Below are positions 11,401 through 21,972 of a stretch of 64,000 nt of DNA, piece after piece (positions within the stretch are counted from its first letter, which is position 1; every line of letters starts with the position of its first letter). Location of the stretch: positions 62,001 to 126,000 of the forward strand of contig VZSE01014929.1 in NCBI GenBank assembly GCA_013398275.1. The letters are read 5' to 3'. The translations under genes were made by a program, and so were the position numbers. Below the pieces are notes generated by a model. The model did not search any database. It had not been told where the DNA came from and saw nothing but the letters and a program-made list of their open reading frames with translations. Source of the stretch: Promerops cafer (Eukaryota > Chordata > Aves > Passeriformes > Nectariniidae).

Positions 11401-14400
11401 AGCCCTGAAGTTGATCTGAGGGGTGGTCTGCCTGCACATGACAACCTGTACTGGGAATGGTGGTGAGGACTCAGGCAGCAGAGACAGGCACTTGGTGAAT
11501 TAATGTGAGATGCAGACAGACAAGCTGCAGACAGCAGCAGATTGTCAATCTCTTGATAATACTTAAGATCAAGGCTGGATCCTCTCTGGCAGAAGTGTTT
11601 TTTGTGAAGCACAAGTCACCAGGTCCTGTGCAGAGCTACTTGGTGATGTGCAGTTCCTTGTGGTAGAGGGGCACAGCCAGTGGTTTGTAACAGCTTCTTC
11701 CAGTTAGGAGTTCTGTGAAAGTGGATTGTTTAGTTTAGAAGAACACCTCTCTATTTTCACACTTTCTATACATGGACCACTCCAGGTTTTACCCTGAATA
11801 ATCACAATCTTAACACCCTAAATTGAGTTGTATCAGACAAATTAAGAACTGAGAGACCTTTTCTAGGGAAGACTGACTGAGATGCATGGCAATGAGCTCC
11901 ATTTCTGGGTACACTCTGCTGTGATATTTGCATCACCTTCAGAATGTCACTTTACATCCCGCAAGACAGATGGGAGCATCGACCTACCCTCTGGGCTCCT
12001 ACAGTACTTAAAATATTTAAGAGATATACGTGCTCAGATACTAAAGTGATGTAAATGCAGAAGGCACCAGCCATTTGAAAAAGTTTATATTAATACTTAT
12101 TATAATCTTCAGATTTTAAAGAGTACCCCTGCACACAGAAAAGGGGAAATCCTCTGGACTCTGGACAGGTAGTTCAGTCACAGTTCATACATACTGTCCC
12201 ATAAATGGCTTGTATTTACTCTGATTTTAAATATGCTCTTTAATGCATTTGTAAAGTACTTCAGGGTAATACAGATCTACAGAAACAAGACAGCTGCAGG
12301 AAAAATGTACCTCTAGCCTTCTGGACAACCCAATAGCCAGGCAGTCATGGGCCATTCTTTCAGAGTAAACCCATCAGATGATGTGAAAAGATGATGCAGT
12401 ACTAAAACTCTAAATTAGATAGGAACCATAAGTAAGATAAAATAAAGCATTATTCCATCCAAAGGCACTACATAATTTTACTCAGAGAACTTAATAGTAC
12501 TGAGTATTTACATTCCTAATGTGCAATGAACTGTATCATCACAGTAGATTCCTTCTCCTGGTCACATTTTACAGGAAACACTGGAAAGACACCTGTGTAG
12601 AAAATTATTTATCTGAACTAGGTAAAAAACTAAACCAAAAAAAGTCAAAATATATTTAGCTTTTCCCTAATTATTTTGTGAGACAGATAATGATAACATT
12701 AAAGACCAATCAATACATTTGACATCAGAATATTATTATGTGCAGAAGGAGAGCTCTCTCTTTTGCTGACAATATAAATTATTTCTATGAATCTGGCGGC
12801 AATTAACCTTCCTCTCTCCCATTACCAATTTTTCCCCCGTAGACAAAATCCTCCAGAGTCAATGCAGAGATCAAGCACAGGTACTGGCAGAAGACATAAG
12901 CAGCATATATTTTAGTGAAAAAGGAGTTTGATGACACACCTTGCTTTCTTATTTTTCTCTGCCATCCTCAGCCAAAACTGCACAGATCCAGGCTGAGGCA
13001 AGTGATTTTCACCACTGCAGCATGAAACACCTCAGGTTTGGCTTTTAAGGAAGGGAAATACAGTGCAGCAAGATAAAGACTGAGTAGAAAGCTCTAGGAT
13101 AAAGGATATTTGATCACAGAGACAAATACTTATGGGAAGAAAAAAAAAATTAAAAAAAAAAAAAAAGTTCCTGAGCCAGTCCTGGCCTTCTCTGGCATCC
13201 AATCTGTCATCATTCAGAGACCCACCTTAAACCAAAAAACGCAAGAGAAAAAGCCTACAAACATGGCAATGGACAATTAAAACCAGCATCTAAAACAGCA
13301 GGTAAGGCAAAACAAGCAAGAGCTGTGGAGGCAGTGCAGTGGAGGCAGTGCAGTCAGTAATGTGATAGTGCCAGGTCTGGTCAAAGAAAATGTTTGTCAA
13401 TAATCAGAGACAACTAAAACATCTAAACCTTAAATAAAGGATGTATAAAGCATCAAGAAAGAGCAGGAACCACTGGAAATATAACAAAATTCTCCAAATA
13501 TTATTTCACTATTAACAATAACCGAAATTCTGGTGTACACAAATACAGATTTTTCAGGAAAGAGGACAAAAAAGGTGACGCTAGCTGCCTAATGCAGTAT
13601 GTGCGTCATGTCAGAGATAGCTGAGAATATGAGAGAAAAACACAGCTTGTTTGTGGTTGGTAAACCATCTGAGGAAGGATGATGAGTGTTCTTACCACCC
13701 ATATGGCACCACAAGACTTTCCAAGCAGGGGAGCATGAAGGGAGAGATGATGACTGGGTCCCCATCCAGCCATAAATCTCCTACTCCTTAGAAGGAAAGC
13801 CAGGCATTGGGTTGGTGCTCACAACAGTCTGTAAGGGCACAGACCTTGAGTAAGGGGCCTCAAAGGGCATGAGTCTGTTAAAATACCCTTCTGGGACCAC
13901 TGATGATAAAAAAGAGTGGATCAAGAACAGGGGGGACCTGCTTGCAAGCAACCTACTCTGTAGCTTCCTTCCACTTAACCACAAGCTGCTGACCACAAGT
14001 GTTCCGTAAGGAGATTCTTGTAACCATCAGGACTAAGGTATTTAAATGAAATCAGCTCCTCAAAGGCTGAATCCTTTTCAAAAGCAGAACTGACAGAAAA
14101 ATGTAATATTGCCAGTAAGATGCCAGAACAGTCTAACAAACTACAATGTCATAACTTTTTATTAAAAGAATGAGGTTGTTTTGGAACAAAGTAAAACACG
14201 GAAGTTGACCAGAAATCTCACTGTAAGCTGACCAGCACGTCTTCCTTGACAGAGCACAGGATTGTAAAAGTCATCTATCCATAGATGACTGTAGCTCAGC
14301 ATGAAATCTGAAACCCCAGAGGAATTTGGAACTTAATTCCAAGATCAATCCACTATTACTAGTTTAGAATTATGCCAGGAATTAATGATTTTACATTTGC

Positions 14401-17400
14401 AGCAGAAACAGTTTGCCTAGCAGGCAAGAGCATTGCTTTTACAAAGAATTCTCAAACCAGCAGCTAAAGCCTCCACAAGGAATGTGCCAAGAAAAGCAGC
14501 AGCAACAAAAGGAAGGACCTTTTTAAAATAATAAACCCACTTTCCAGCACATCACAAACAGGAGTACCATAGAGAAAAACATTGTCATCCTTCTTGTATT
14601 TTCATTACATATGCATCAGGTGTGGTGTCACTCATGCACTGTCAAATACAAAATAAAATAATCCCCCCTTCCAGTTTAAGGAAAAATCCAACAAGTCTCA
14701 ACAACAAAGTAGATGTCTTCTTTTATTTTCAATATTTTAAACTGCTTGTTTCTAAGCAAGCTTGGGAGATCTGGTACCTGACAATTTTGGTTCTGGTCAC
14801 AGGAGAGCTCTGACCTCTGATTTACAGCTTTTTAATTATGGGAGACCTCACCACAGTGCAAGACTCCACCTGCACAGTCATTTGCAAGATCAGAGCCACT
14901 TCTTGTGTTTCTGCTGTGTAGCATAGGACGAAACTAATTAACTCTTGGCACCTGGTCTGCCTGGGCAAACATGGCACTCTCTCAGCCTTCTAGCAAGCTG
15001 AACTTCAAATGCTTCCCATGTGAAGGATCACCCTCCAGCCAACTTTTCTGGCAGCTAATGAAATCATTGTTTCAACAGAATGACAGGAGTAGCACTTGAC
15101 AATTCCACCTACACCCAGCTCAGCACTGATTAACCACGATCTCAGTCTCCATCGCACAAGTTCTGCAGTCTGAGCCTGCCAGGTTGAAAAGGTCATGGAG
15201 CAATGTGTGTGCTTAGATAGGCTGTGTCTACACCGACTGTTTCTCAGCTCCCAGCTAGGGAAGTAGTGCAAAAGTTGTTATGGATCTCTTCCTGGCACTA
15301 CAGCCACCGCCTAGGCCTGGCTTGAGTCCCAAATAGTGAGGCCTTTCACTGTTAGCAGAGCCCAGTGCTTGCTCTGCACTGGCTTGAAGCTACCAGCACA
15401 CACAATGGCAGGGAACAGAGCACAAAAACCAGCCTAGCAGGAGCAACTTTCTTCTAAATCTATGTTCCCAGTGCTCATTTCAAACACCAGAAATCAATGC
15501 CACTGCACCCAATAAACCCTCTGCACCTTATGCTAGCACTGCTGTATCAGATAATATAAAATCTTGTATACTAAAGGGTTCAATTGCTCCTGCCTCAAAT
15601 GGAGCAGGGGGGTTATTCACTGGGGTATACTTAAGATTTTCCAGTGTGGGTTGCTAGATTTCTGTACCTGAATACAGAAAAAGCAACAAAATAAATAGGG
15701 TCATTTATACCTGCTGAGCTCTTCTGTAGGTATTTAACTTTCTGACACCCACATTTTAAATGTAAATTCTGTTTTTATACTAAGAGAAAACATGCAGTAA
15801 CAGAAGCCACCAAAATGGAGGCAGTATAAAATTTAAACTACTCTAAAAGTGTTTCCCAACAGTCCAGAAAGATCACAAGTCAAATATCAAAAATACCCTG
15901 AGACTGGCTTCAAAAAATAATTTTGAACTTCATCTTTTGATTTCTAAATTTTTGGGATTCAAAGTCCCATGATTGCAAAGAAAGGGAAAACTCTTACATA
16001 AACAAGAAAATCTGAGGGCCTGGCATTGCAATGAAAACATCAAAAGGTACAAGGCTGAAAACATTGCCATGGGAGCTGGTGACACTAGCACTGTTTATTC
16101 TCTCTGTCTACCATAGCAGAGTCCCCAGAATGACAAGGGATACCATGAGTAGTGGCAACAAAAATTTCAGCATGTAACAACCTATACACATCACAGTTTA
16201 GACCCTCTCTAAGAACACTAGGCTATTACTTGTACCTAGTTACCTGTGCAGAAGCTACTGATCATTTTGAAATGCCTTTTAGCACCCACACAAAATTATG
16301 GTTAACCCAAGAGAGAATAACAAGAAACTAGCATTTCTTGCACTCTCACCTTCCAGCCATTCACAGAAGTCCTACTCAAGTATAATTTTGAGCTCTCTTT
16401 TAATTAAAAGGCTAGAAGTATAATATTAATTGACAGATAGAACTTAATATGTAGCCACTGCGTACACGAGCTGGGGTACTGACTTTTAAGGGCATTATTA
16501 CTTTGTGATTAGAATGGTAAATTAACCTATTAGCTGTCTGCAGCTAGGCTGCTTCTGGTACCTGGGCTTGATCATTTACAGCTGGTAACTCAACTCTGCA
16601 ACTTCCATACTTGTACATTGAACAGATGAAAAACAAAGAGAAAGAATGCTCTTCAAATACGTTCTATTCCATTCAGACACGTAGAACTCATAACATTATT
16701 AAGAAACCTGAAAAACAGAACTCATGATCTAAATATATTTAAAACGGTGACATTAAAGTTCTCAAGTGAAGCATTCAAGAAGATTAGCACCTAGAAACTA
16801 TATGCAATCCATGCCCCTGTACCTGTCCAGATGAAACAGAGCAATGCCAGCCTAGTATTTATGTTTTCTTTTCATCTTCCCCACCTTTCACAGCTCCCAC
16901 TTACCCCTTTCTGTATTTGTTGACTACAAGAGTAGAAGGCTACAGTAGCAACACTTTGACATGCCACAGCTATGCAATCCCAATTTTCCAACAGCTGAAA
17001 ATTAAGTCAAATAAACCACACAAAGACACAGTATTTTTTTTCCTACATAATTGACTCTCACTTCTTTATGAAAACAGACTGGTGTGATATATATTATTAA
17101 AACACTATAAATCAGTATCCTTTATTTTGTCTGGAACAAAGCACTCAAAAATTTCAGCTGTGCTTTGTCCAGCCCTTAGCACAGTCTGTATGATCAGTCA
17201 GTCACCAACAAGGTTACCAAGCCTGCATTTTCTCTCACTCTGGAGTATTTTACCTATCAGCAATAAATATTGTGCTTTAGTATCTCCTGGCCTAGAGACT
17301 CCATGACAAAGTACTAAATATGATCTTACAGCTCACATAAAATTTCAATAAACACATTGCTACATATTTTACTATTGGCACCACGCTTGATGCTGTTCTT

Positions 17401-20400
17401 TCAGTATTACACTTGCATGTCTAGGGGTCTGAATAAAAACTTGAGAGACTTCTTCAATTTTTACACTAAATAATTAGCAAGCATGACCAAAAATTTATGA
17501 GTGCTCATATGTGCACATTCGCTCATACTGTATTTGGTAAGACCAAATCAAAATACCATAAATCATCATTATCTTCAGCCAAGATGTTTTACATATGCTG
17601 TTTGTTCTCTTTCCAGAGAACAGTAGTGCTAAATGTCATAGGAGCAAAACCAACTCCCACACAACTTCAGATGAACACTGTAGCTCTCTGAATTTCTTGT
17701 GAAGGCTGAAGGAAACAGTTCAGCAAGGTTTTCAATCTAACAGCTGCATGAAGGAGGGGAAAAAACATCCCCCCAAGGAAAACTATCAGGCGATGTTTTT
17801 CTGAACCTTGGAAATCCTTCTTCTGTGTAAATTATGCTTTTATCACAGCATTATATCATGAGGAATTGCTTTTCTGAGTTTTCTATTACAGAGTAGAAAA
17901 TAAGAAGAGAGTAACAAACTTGGTGAACAGTGACAGGTTTATCTACAACAGTAATTCTGTTTTTAATTTTCAAAAATTTTAACTAAATAAGAATGAGGTA
18001 ATCTTTAAGATTAGTCTACATGCGAATCTAGCATTCATCATTGTTTCAAGTTTCACATTTTTATCACCAAAGTAAGCATATTACTTTCTCCTCCTGCTAT
18101 CCTAGTTTCTAGTGTGCCACAAGGCAGCAAATAAACAACTGGTGCTACTTTCTGAGCTTTAATCATCTGATCCATTGTGATTTTGGGGGTTAATTTCTAT
18201 GCTAAGACTTTAATCATAACAATTCTAAAGAGAACAGAAGTATTTTCTTAAACTCCACAAACATATGAATCATTAAACAAACATCTCTGAGTAAGGCACA
18301 ACCCAGCAGGGCTGCCACACATCCATATTTCCTCCAATATTAACATTTTAATAGGTGATGACTGATTTAACATTACAAATTCATATATACAGAGGCTACA
18401 CAGCAGTAAGCAGCCTCCACTGCATGTAATAAGTGAACAGAGTTTATCAAAGCAAAATTCTCTCTTGATCTTTTTCTTGGGAAATTAAGTAGAAAAAAAT
18501 TTTAATCAGTCTCAGTGGTGACACCTACTCCAGAAAATATGACAAACCAAAACTAACCCTCATATGCCAAGCTAAAAGGCAAGAGTGGTAAAATAAACAG
18601 AATGGGAATAAAATGAAGTTTTTCATAAGCAGAAAGCTTTAAAAAACCCCAAACATACCACCCTCTTCCCCAAGACCACCACCAAAAACTCTATTAAAAA
18701 ACCCCACCTTACATGACATGCCCATAAATGAAAAGAGCTGTAGAACAAGCACCCTATGCCTCCTATCTAAGTGTGCTTTGTTAAGGTGTAGAGGGAAAGG
18801 GAACATGAAGAGGATTAAATTCTGTAAGACAGTGCCAGAAAATACATCAGGGCACAATTTTATTCTGCCTACTCACCCCTCTCATCTCTATGACCCCCAG
18901 AAGGCAGGCATTTAAAGACATGCTCAATTAATCTAATTAGCTATATTTACATTTGGACTCAGCCACCTACATCTGCTACAGTAGACACCCCACCATTCCC
19001 TCCTGAGAAATCCAGGAATTTGTTTCCTTTTAAGTTTGCTCTAACAGCCAGTAGCTTCTTGGCTGTTGGGCACAGGTGGCTCCTAGCATGTCTTAAATAC
19101 CACCTCCAAGTCACTTTGTATTGTCCTGTAACAACTTTTGTGAACAAAAGTCAGTACAAGTACTTACAGAATATCAGCAATCCAAAAGTCTTAGGAAACA
19201 GTAGGAACAAGGCCAGAAAACACTAGGAAAGAACTTCCTTTTGCCTTAAGGAGTTAACAGGACAAAAAAGTTATGTGCCAACAGTGATTAGAATTTCCAT
19301 GAAGTAAAGACTGCAAAATTATTTGAGATCGAGGCTCACAATATTCACAAAGAAAATATGCAGAGAAAAAGATAATGTGGTGACCACTTCTGCTAAAAAT
19401 CTCTTGATAGTGAAAGCAAGAGGAAACTATGGTTCTCATCCATAACTAGAAAAGCAAGAGAAATCTATGGTGCCCCTGTAATAGCATAATGAAAAACGAC
19501 AGGATTCTAAAACCCTCACCTACACAGAGACATTTTTCTTTTAACATAAATCACATAAGTTAAGCTAGTGGCTCACCCGCACATCAACAGCAAAATTAAA
19601 ACCTAACTTTTAATTGCTAACATGCAAATCTTACTCTGGCTTAATCATACCAGTATAATAAAAATCACTGTGCTGTTTACTTTGGAACTTTTCCAGCTGT
19701 TGGCCAAATAACTTAGTTGCTTTGAAGGTTTTCCTTAAAGCTATACGCCTGTTAAAATTCTTCCTTCTTTCATACCCCAACTGTAGATCTAGCAGCTGTA
19801 ACAACAGCTGGGCAGATTAGCAACTGTAGAAGACAAATGCCAATTTCTAGAAGAAGGCTTTCTGTGAAAGAAAATAGGGTCTGTAGCAAGTTTCTGCAGA
19901 CTCCCCAACTTTAAGATTTTACTCTGTAACTTGGCACCAGCTGGAGAACTGTCTCTTATTCTGTGCTTCTGCTGAACTCACCAGGCAGATTCCTGATCCT
20001 GTCTCTCATTCAGTTTTGACAGGGAAAAGTCATTTTGCCGTTGCAGAAAAAACAATGTCCTGCCACGCTATTTTATTAATTATTTGTGTTGATTCATACA
20101 CTCTTTTTAGTATCAAGACTTATAAAAAGCAAGGCTTCAATATCAGACATTAACTAGAAACACATCTAATATGTATCGTCTCACCAAGATGGAGCTGACT
20201 CTAAATTCTGCATATCTTACACAGAGATCACCCCACTTGAAACAGAATGATCCAACTACAATATGAAAACAAGCCTTCGTGTATCAAAACCCTATCACAG
20301 TAGAGGGTTTAGTCATCAGAAAAGGGAAGGGGAAACAAAAAATCCTAAACTTGTTCATAACGATCCTTAGGGGTCCTTTTAGCTTTCTCAAGTCATTTAC

Positions 20401-21917
20401 AATTGGTGTATGTTAGAGGAGTCTAAAAATGTCTCTAGATACTTTACTGATGTAAATATATTAGGATAAGAACATTTGTAGCTTCTGTTGACTTTAATTG
20501 CAGTTGTGAGCATTAAGCTGTTCACAATATGCAGCCCACTTATTTCAGCATCTAAGTATAGGTTGTGTACCAGCCCAGAAGAATTGCTAATAGGAAACGC
20601 TGATCATAGTGTCAAAGTTGAAACTGAATGCTGAAAAGAATCAAACACTGCTTATTTCATTTGCTGTCTTTATCCTCCTCCTCTTCATCTCCACAACTCC
20701 TGGGGAGTTTTACAAAATGTTTCAGCCTGTAAAGTAGCAGAGAGAAACTTGAAAGGAAACCTCCTTCTGGAAAAAAAAGGAAAATAAGAGCATTACAAAT
20801 GATACTAAACAAAATCAACCAACCTTCCTCAGAACAAAACAGGCAGAGATGCCAGGGAACGCAAGGGAGAAATGCAGTTCTTAAAAAAAAGATAAACTTG
20901 AAGTACATTTGAAGTACATTTGAAGTATCATGTACTGTTTTGCTACAGAGACTAACATACTCTGCAAATAAATACAGCAGTGACAGAAAAATGTATGAAA
21001 AAAAGTCAGGAGAGATTTTATGACTTGAACACAACTGTGCCAGGTTCCACTCTTTCAAAAAAAGTCTAAGAATTTCAATGCAGAAATAGGTTATGACCAA
21101 ATGATCACAGAATTCAAGGAATTACTTAAATAGGTTTTACCATAGGTACAATAATTGATTGTGAAGGTATGAAAATGTAATACCCTGAAAGTTCACCCAG
21201 AGCATCCTGCTCTTATTGCAAACATGCTGGCAAGGCACATGTTCTACTTCATGACACACACAGTAATGATCTGTTACAAGCTGTAATTGTTCCTGCACAT
21301 GTACAAAAGAATATTGTGCTGTATCCCCAGGAAGACACCATGTGCTAGAAAGGGCAAAATGTACAGCTGAACACTGTGAGTCTTAATAGGAGCTGTAAGA
21401 AAAAGGATGAAGAAATTAATACTTACCATCTGTACATTACCAATATGAAAATGAATTCCCTTTGGCTGGAAAAGTATTCACAAATGCTAAATTCTCACCA
21501 TATGCACCCGAATCCTCTCAAAACTTTGTGATCATGCACTCCTAGCAGTAAAAAATTTTGAGCATGCACCCCAAAATACATAGGTTTATTTCTTTATAAA
21601 GTATACACATGTACGACTGAAGTTCCAGTATTTTCATCCCACACACCAATGGATCATCTTACACACGCCCCTTTGGAGACCACTGCTGTAATGAAGAGAG
21701 GAACCAGTGCCAGCAAAACAAACATCTGCCCCAGATATTTGCTATGAATATCCATGCCAAAATCCTGTGGGCTCTGAGGTGGCTACTACAGCTAAGCTTT
21801 TGCTCATGGAAATGAAGTCAGTCTTACCAGTGGTGGTGGTGGTGGTGGAGGGGGCCCTCCAGAAGGCGGTGGAGGTGGTGGAGGAGGAGGTGGCGGCGGC
21901 GGCGGTGGCACAGGCAT
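2385..21917 (-). CDS. WIPF3: WIPF3 (CR16), WAS/WASL-interacting protein family member 3; coding span of six recognised exons, 3' end incomplete
   Basis: Joined on the minus strand, six exons give a verprolin-family protein: polyproline N-terminus, WH2 actin-binding domain, a LFAGGFPVLRP block, a long proline-rich middle and a WASP-binding motif (ESKFTFHSVEDFPPP). The WH2 block ALLADIQQGTRLRKV and the QINDRSAPQIE tail fit WIPF3 better than WIPF1 or WIPF2, as I recall those families. Intron phases agree at every junction (0, 1, 1, 1, 1). Known of the family: WIP proteins bind actin and stabilise WASP/N-WASP in the cytoplasm, controlling Arp2/3-driven actin assembly; mammalian CR16 is noted in brain and testis. 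The reading frame is interrupted by the N gap at 5101-5195, and the true C-terminus is not secured. Identity is near certain; isoform structure is not. Confidence 0.96.
2487..3162 (-). other. WIPF3 intron between exons 6 and 5
   Basis: 676 bp with consensus GT and AG ends. Apart from the AATAAA close to its start (3145-3150) nothing is recognised. Confidence 0.85.
3145..3150 (-). terminator. Candidate intronic polyadenylation signal just after WIPF3 exon 5
   Basis: AATAAA on the minus strand, 12 bases beyond the exon 5 donor. The in-frame read-through stop TAA (3148-3146) lies inside this hexamer. If used with a retained intron start, it would make a transcript ending GNTIK and lacking exon 6. 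Usage is inference. Confidence 0.3.
3163..3309 (-). CDS. WIPF3: WIPF3 coding exon 5: linker before the WASP-binding motif
   Basis: Forty-nine codons beginning GTGAGKLVTPPQPPARSPT and ending PLKNGNMHII. KLVTPPQPPARSPTTEL is strongly like mammalian WIPF3 as I recall it. The acceptor is a long T-run then AAAG (AG at 3311-3310); the donor is ATTG then GTAATA (GT at 3162-3161). Phase is 1 in and 1 out; the split codon becomes the first aspartate of DDFESKF in the next exon. If this donor is not used, the frame runs into five extra residues (GNTIK) and a stop at 3148-3146. Confidence 0.96.
4301..4314 (+). promoter_or_regulatory. CTCF-like motif
   Basis: ACAGCAGAGGGCTG resembles the CTCF core (CCASYAGRGGGCRS) with about two mismatches. 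It lies in a WIPF3 intron. Sequence match only. Confidence 0.25.
4785..4867. repeat. Inverted pair of CR1 3' tails
   Basis: The left half (about 4785-4818) reads TAGAATGGTTTGGGTTGGAA, the antisense CR1 3' end. The right half (about 4819-4867) reads CTCCAACACAAATCATTCTA plus TGATT, the sense 3' end. The arms pair with a handful of mismatches. No CR1 body is present. Confidence 0.75.
4924..5476 (-). CDS. WIPF3: WIPF3 coding exon 4: large proline-rich exon, interrupted by an assembly gap
   Basis: The 5' half (5476-5196) reads in phase 1 as GRPGQLSGGRAASPRPSAPP and on to SLPAPPPPPP, PSLIFPPPPPLPPP. The 3' half (5100-4924) reads VPPPLPPKSP, then HLLSQFHKPSNIQSLPLPPTP, ending ETRKKRPGRGA. PPLPPKSP-type stretches are SH3-ligand-like, and the pentaproline runs are profilin-like. 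The donor is a consensus GCAG then GTGAGAG (GT at 4923-4922). The acceptor is a tandem TTTCCAGCAG. The two halves lie in different frames across the 95 N, so the gap length is wrong or a frame-changing base is hidden. The basic KKRPGR stretch lies just before the splice. Confidence 0.9.
5101..5195. other. Assembly gap (95 N) inside WIPF3 exon 4
   Basis: A run of 95 N flanked by very GC-rich, C/G-strand-biased sequence that encodes proline runs on the minus strand. The missing DNA most likely encodes more proline-rich WIPF3 sequence. Joining the flanking frames needs a missing length of the form 3n+1, whereas 95 is 3n+2. Confidence 0.99.
5477..6989 (-). other. WIPF3 intron between exons 4 and 3
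   Basis: 1.5 kb with no recognised repeat or exon. The acceptor end is TGGTTTCCAGCAG, giving two possible AGs three bases apart. Confidence 0.85.
6990..7118 (-). CDS. WIPF3: WIPF3 coding exon 3: glycine-rich linker and LFAGGFPVLRP block
   Basis: Forty-three codons (about residues 75-117), beginning KPKGANRDGG and containing LGGLFAGGFPVLRPAGQRD, a segment conserved after the WH2 domain in WIP-family proteins (L-F-x-G-G-x-P-x-L-R). The acceptor is TTTTTAACAG (AG at 7120-7119) and the donor CAG then GTAAC (GT at 6989-6988). Phase is 1 in and 1 out, which fits both neighbours. No catalytic role; it is a spacer between the actin-binding and proline-rich parts. Confidence 0.96.
7119..7720 (-). other. 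WIPF3 intron between exons 3 and 2
   Basis: 602 bp, ordinary sequence except for the CTCF-like palindromic motif at 7277-7293. Confidence 0.85.
7277..7293 (-). promoter_or_regulatory. CTCF-like motif, partly palindromic
   Basis: On the minus strand GCACCAGAGGGTGCT is close to the CTCF consensus. The site is also an inverted repeat (AGCACC, CTCT, GGTGCT). It sits 158 bp upstream, in transcript terms, of WIPF3 exon 3. Binding is inference. Confidence 0.4.
7721..7853 (-). CDS. WIPF3: WIPF3 coding exon 2: WH2 (verprolin homology) actin-binding domain
   Basis: Translates to residues 31-74, starting ASSEIPKLRK and ending NDRSAPQIE. The WH2 core is about residues 45-62: an amphipathic helix (ARNALLADIQQG) followed by the LRKV linker, the part that in WH2 domains sits in the actin cleft. 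The acceptor is CAACAG at 7855-7854 and the donor is GTGAGC (GT at 7720-7719). Entry phase is 0 and exit phase is 1. This is among the most conserved parts of the gene and by itself separates WIPF3 from WIPF1 (LLSDISKG) and WIPF2 (LLQDICKG). Confidence 0.97.
8981..8994 (+). promoter_or_regulatory. CTCF-like motif
   Basis: CCGCTAGATGGAGC matches the degenerate CTCF core (CC-R-C-Y-AG-R-K-GG-M-R-S) at every position. It lies in a short GC-rich island (about 8960-9020) within an AT-rich intron. Occupancy is not shown by sequence. Confidence 0.45.
13139..13167. repeat. A-rich tract
   Basis: Two runs of A separated by TT. No adjoining retroposon body was recognised. Confidence 0.8.
13325..13353. 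repeat. Short tandem duplication
   Basis: The unit GTGGAGGCAGTGCA occurs twice in direct succession, without mismatch. Confidence 0.8.
14269..14290. repeat. Perfect 10-bp inverted repeat
   Basis: AGTCATCTAT and ATAGATGACT separated by CC. The spacer is too short for a stable RNA loop; more likely a chance palindrome or a DNA-level site. Confidence 0.7.
20896..20930. repeat. Short tandem repeat, about 2.5 copies
   Basis: The unit TTGAAGTACAT is repeated with small edge changes (TTGAAGTACATTTGAAGTAC and on to TTTGAAGTATC). Confidence 0.75.
21481..21690. mobile_element. Possible ancient DNA-transposon (hAT-like) relic
   Basis: Phrases such as TCTCAAAACTTTGTGATCAT, GAGCATGCACCCC and CCCTTTGGAGACCACTG resemble an old non-autonomous amniote repeat family that I associate with hAT elements. 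This is from memory of its word pattern only. It lies 0.14 kb downstream, in transcript terms, of WIPF3 coding exon 1. Confidence 0.3.
21828..21917 (-). CDS. WIPF3: WIPF3 coding exon 1: start codon and polyproline N-terminus
   Basis: Thirty codons starting at ATG 21917-21915: MPV, fifteen prolines (residues 4-18), SGG, eight prolines (22-29) and a leucine. The MPVPPPP start is the family signature; such polyproline runs bind profilin. The exon ends in phase 0 at a strong donor (CTG then GTAAG, GT at 21827-21826). It probably continues upstream as 5' UTR to 21972, where a pyrimidine-rich tract ends in CAAG. The run of CCN codons is a purine/pyrimidine-biased triplet repeat, so its length may vary between individuals and be error-prone in assembly. 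Confidence 0.95.
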
Positions 21918-21972
21918 CCGCTCAGATTTCTAGCTTCACGCAGTTGTGAAAAATACAGCCAAAGTCTATGTC
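21918..21972 (-). other. WIPF3: 5' UTR part of the WIPF3 start-codon exon
   Basis: Directly upstream of the ATG. On the minus strand, a pyrimidine tract containing repeated TTCC units ends at an AG at 21974-21973, a good acceptor. A splice here would join non-coding exon sequence from the promoter region near 34-36 kb. Other AGs nearer the ATG (GAAG, CTAG) have poorer pyrimidine tracts. The exact edge is inference. Confidence 0.6.

Larger units (their letters stand above)
7854..21827 (-). other. Long WIPF3 intron between exons 2 and 1
   Basis: 14 kb, AT-rich. Contains a CTCF-like motif at 8981-8994, A-rich tracts (13139-13167), short tandem duplications (13325-13353, 20896-20930), a 10-bp palindrome (14269-14290) and a possible ancient DNA-transposon relic at 21481-21690. 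Phase 0 at both ends means no intervening exon is needed, and none was recognised. Confidence 0.85.

Noticed and set aside
20657..21100. 147-codon minus-strand frame inside a WIPF3 intron
   Set aside because: Hydrophobic, phenylalanine/leucine-rich translation of AT-rich intron; no family likeness and adding it would break the phase 0 junction.
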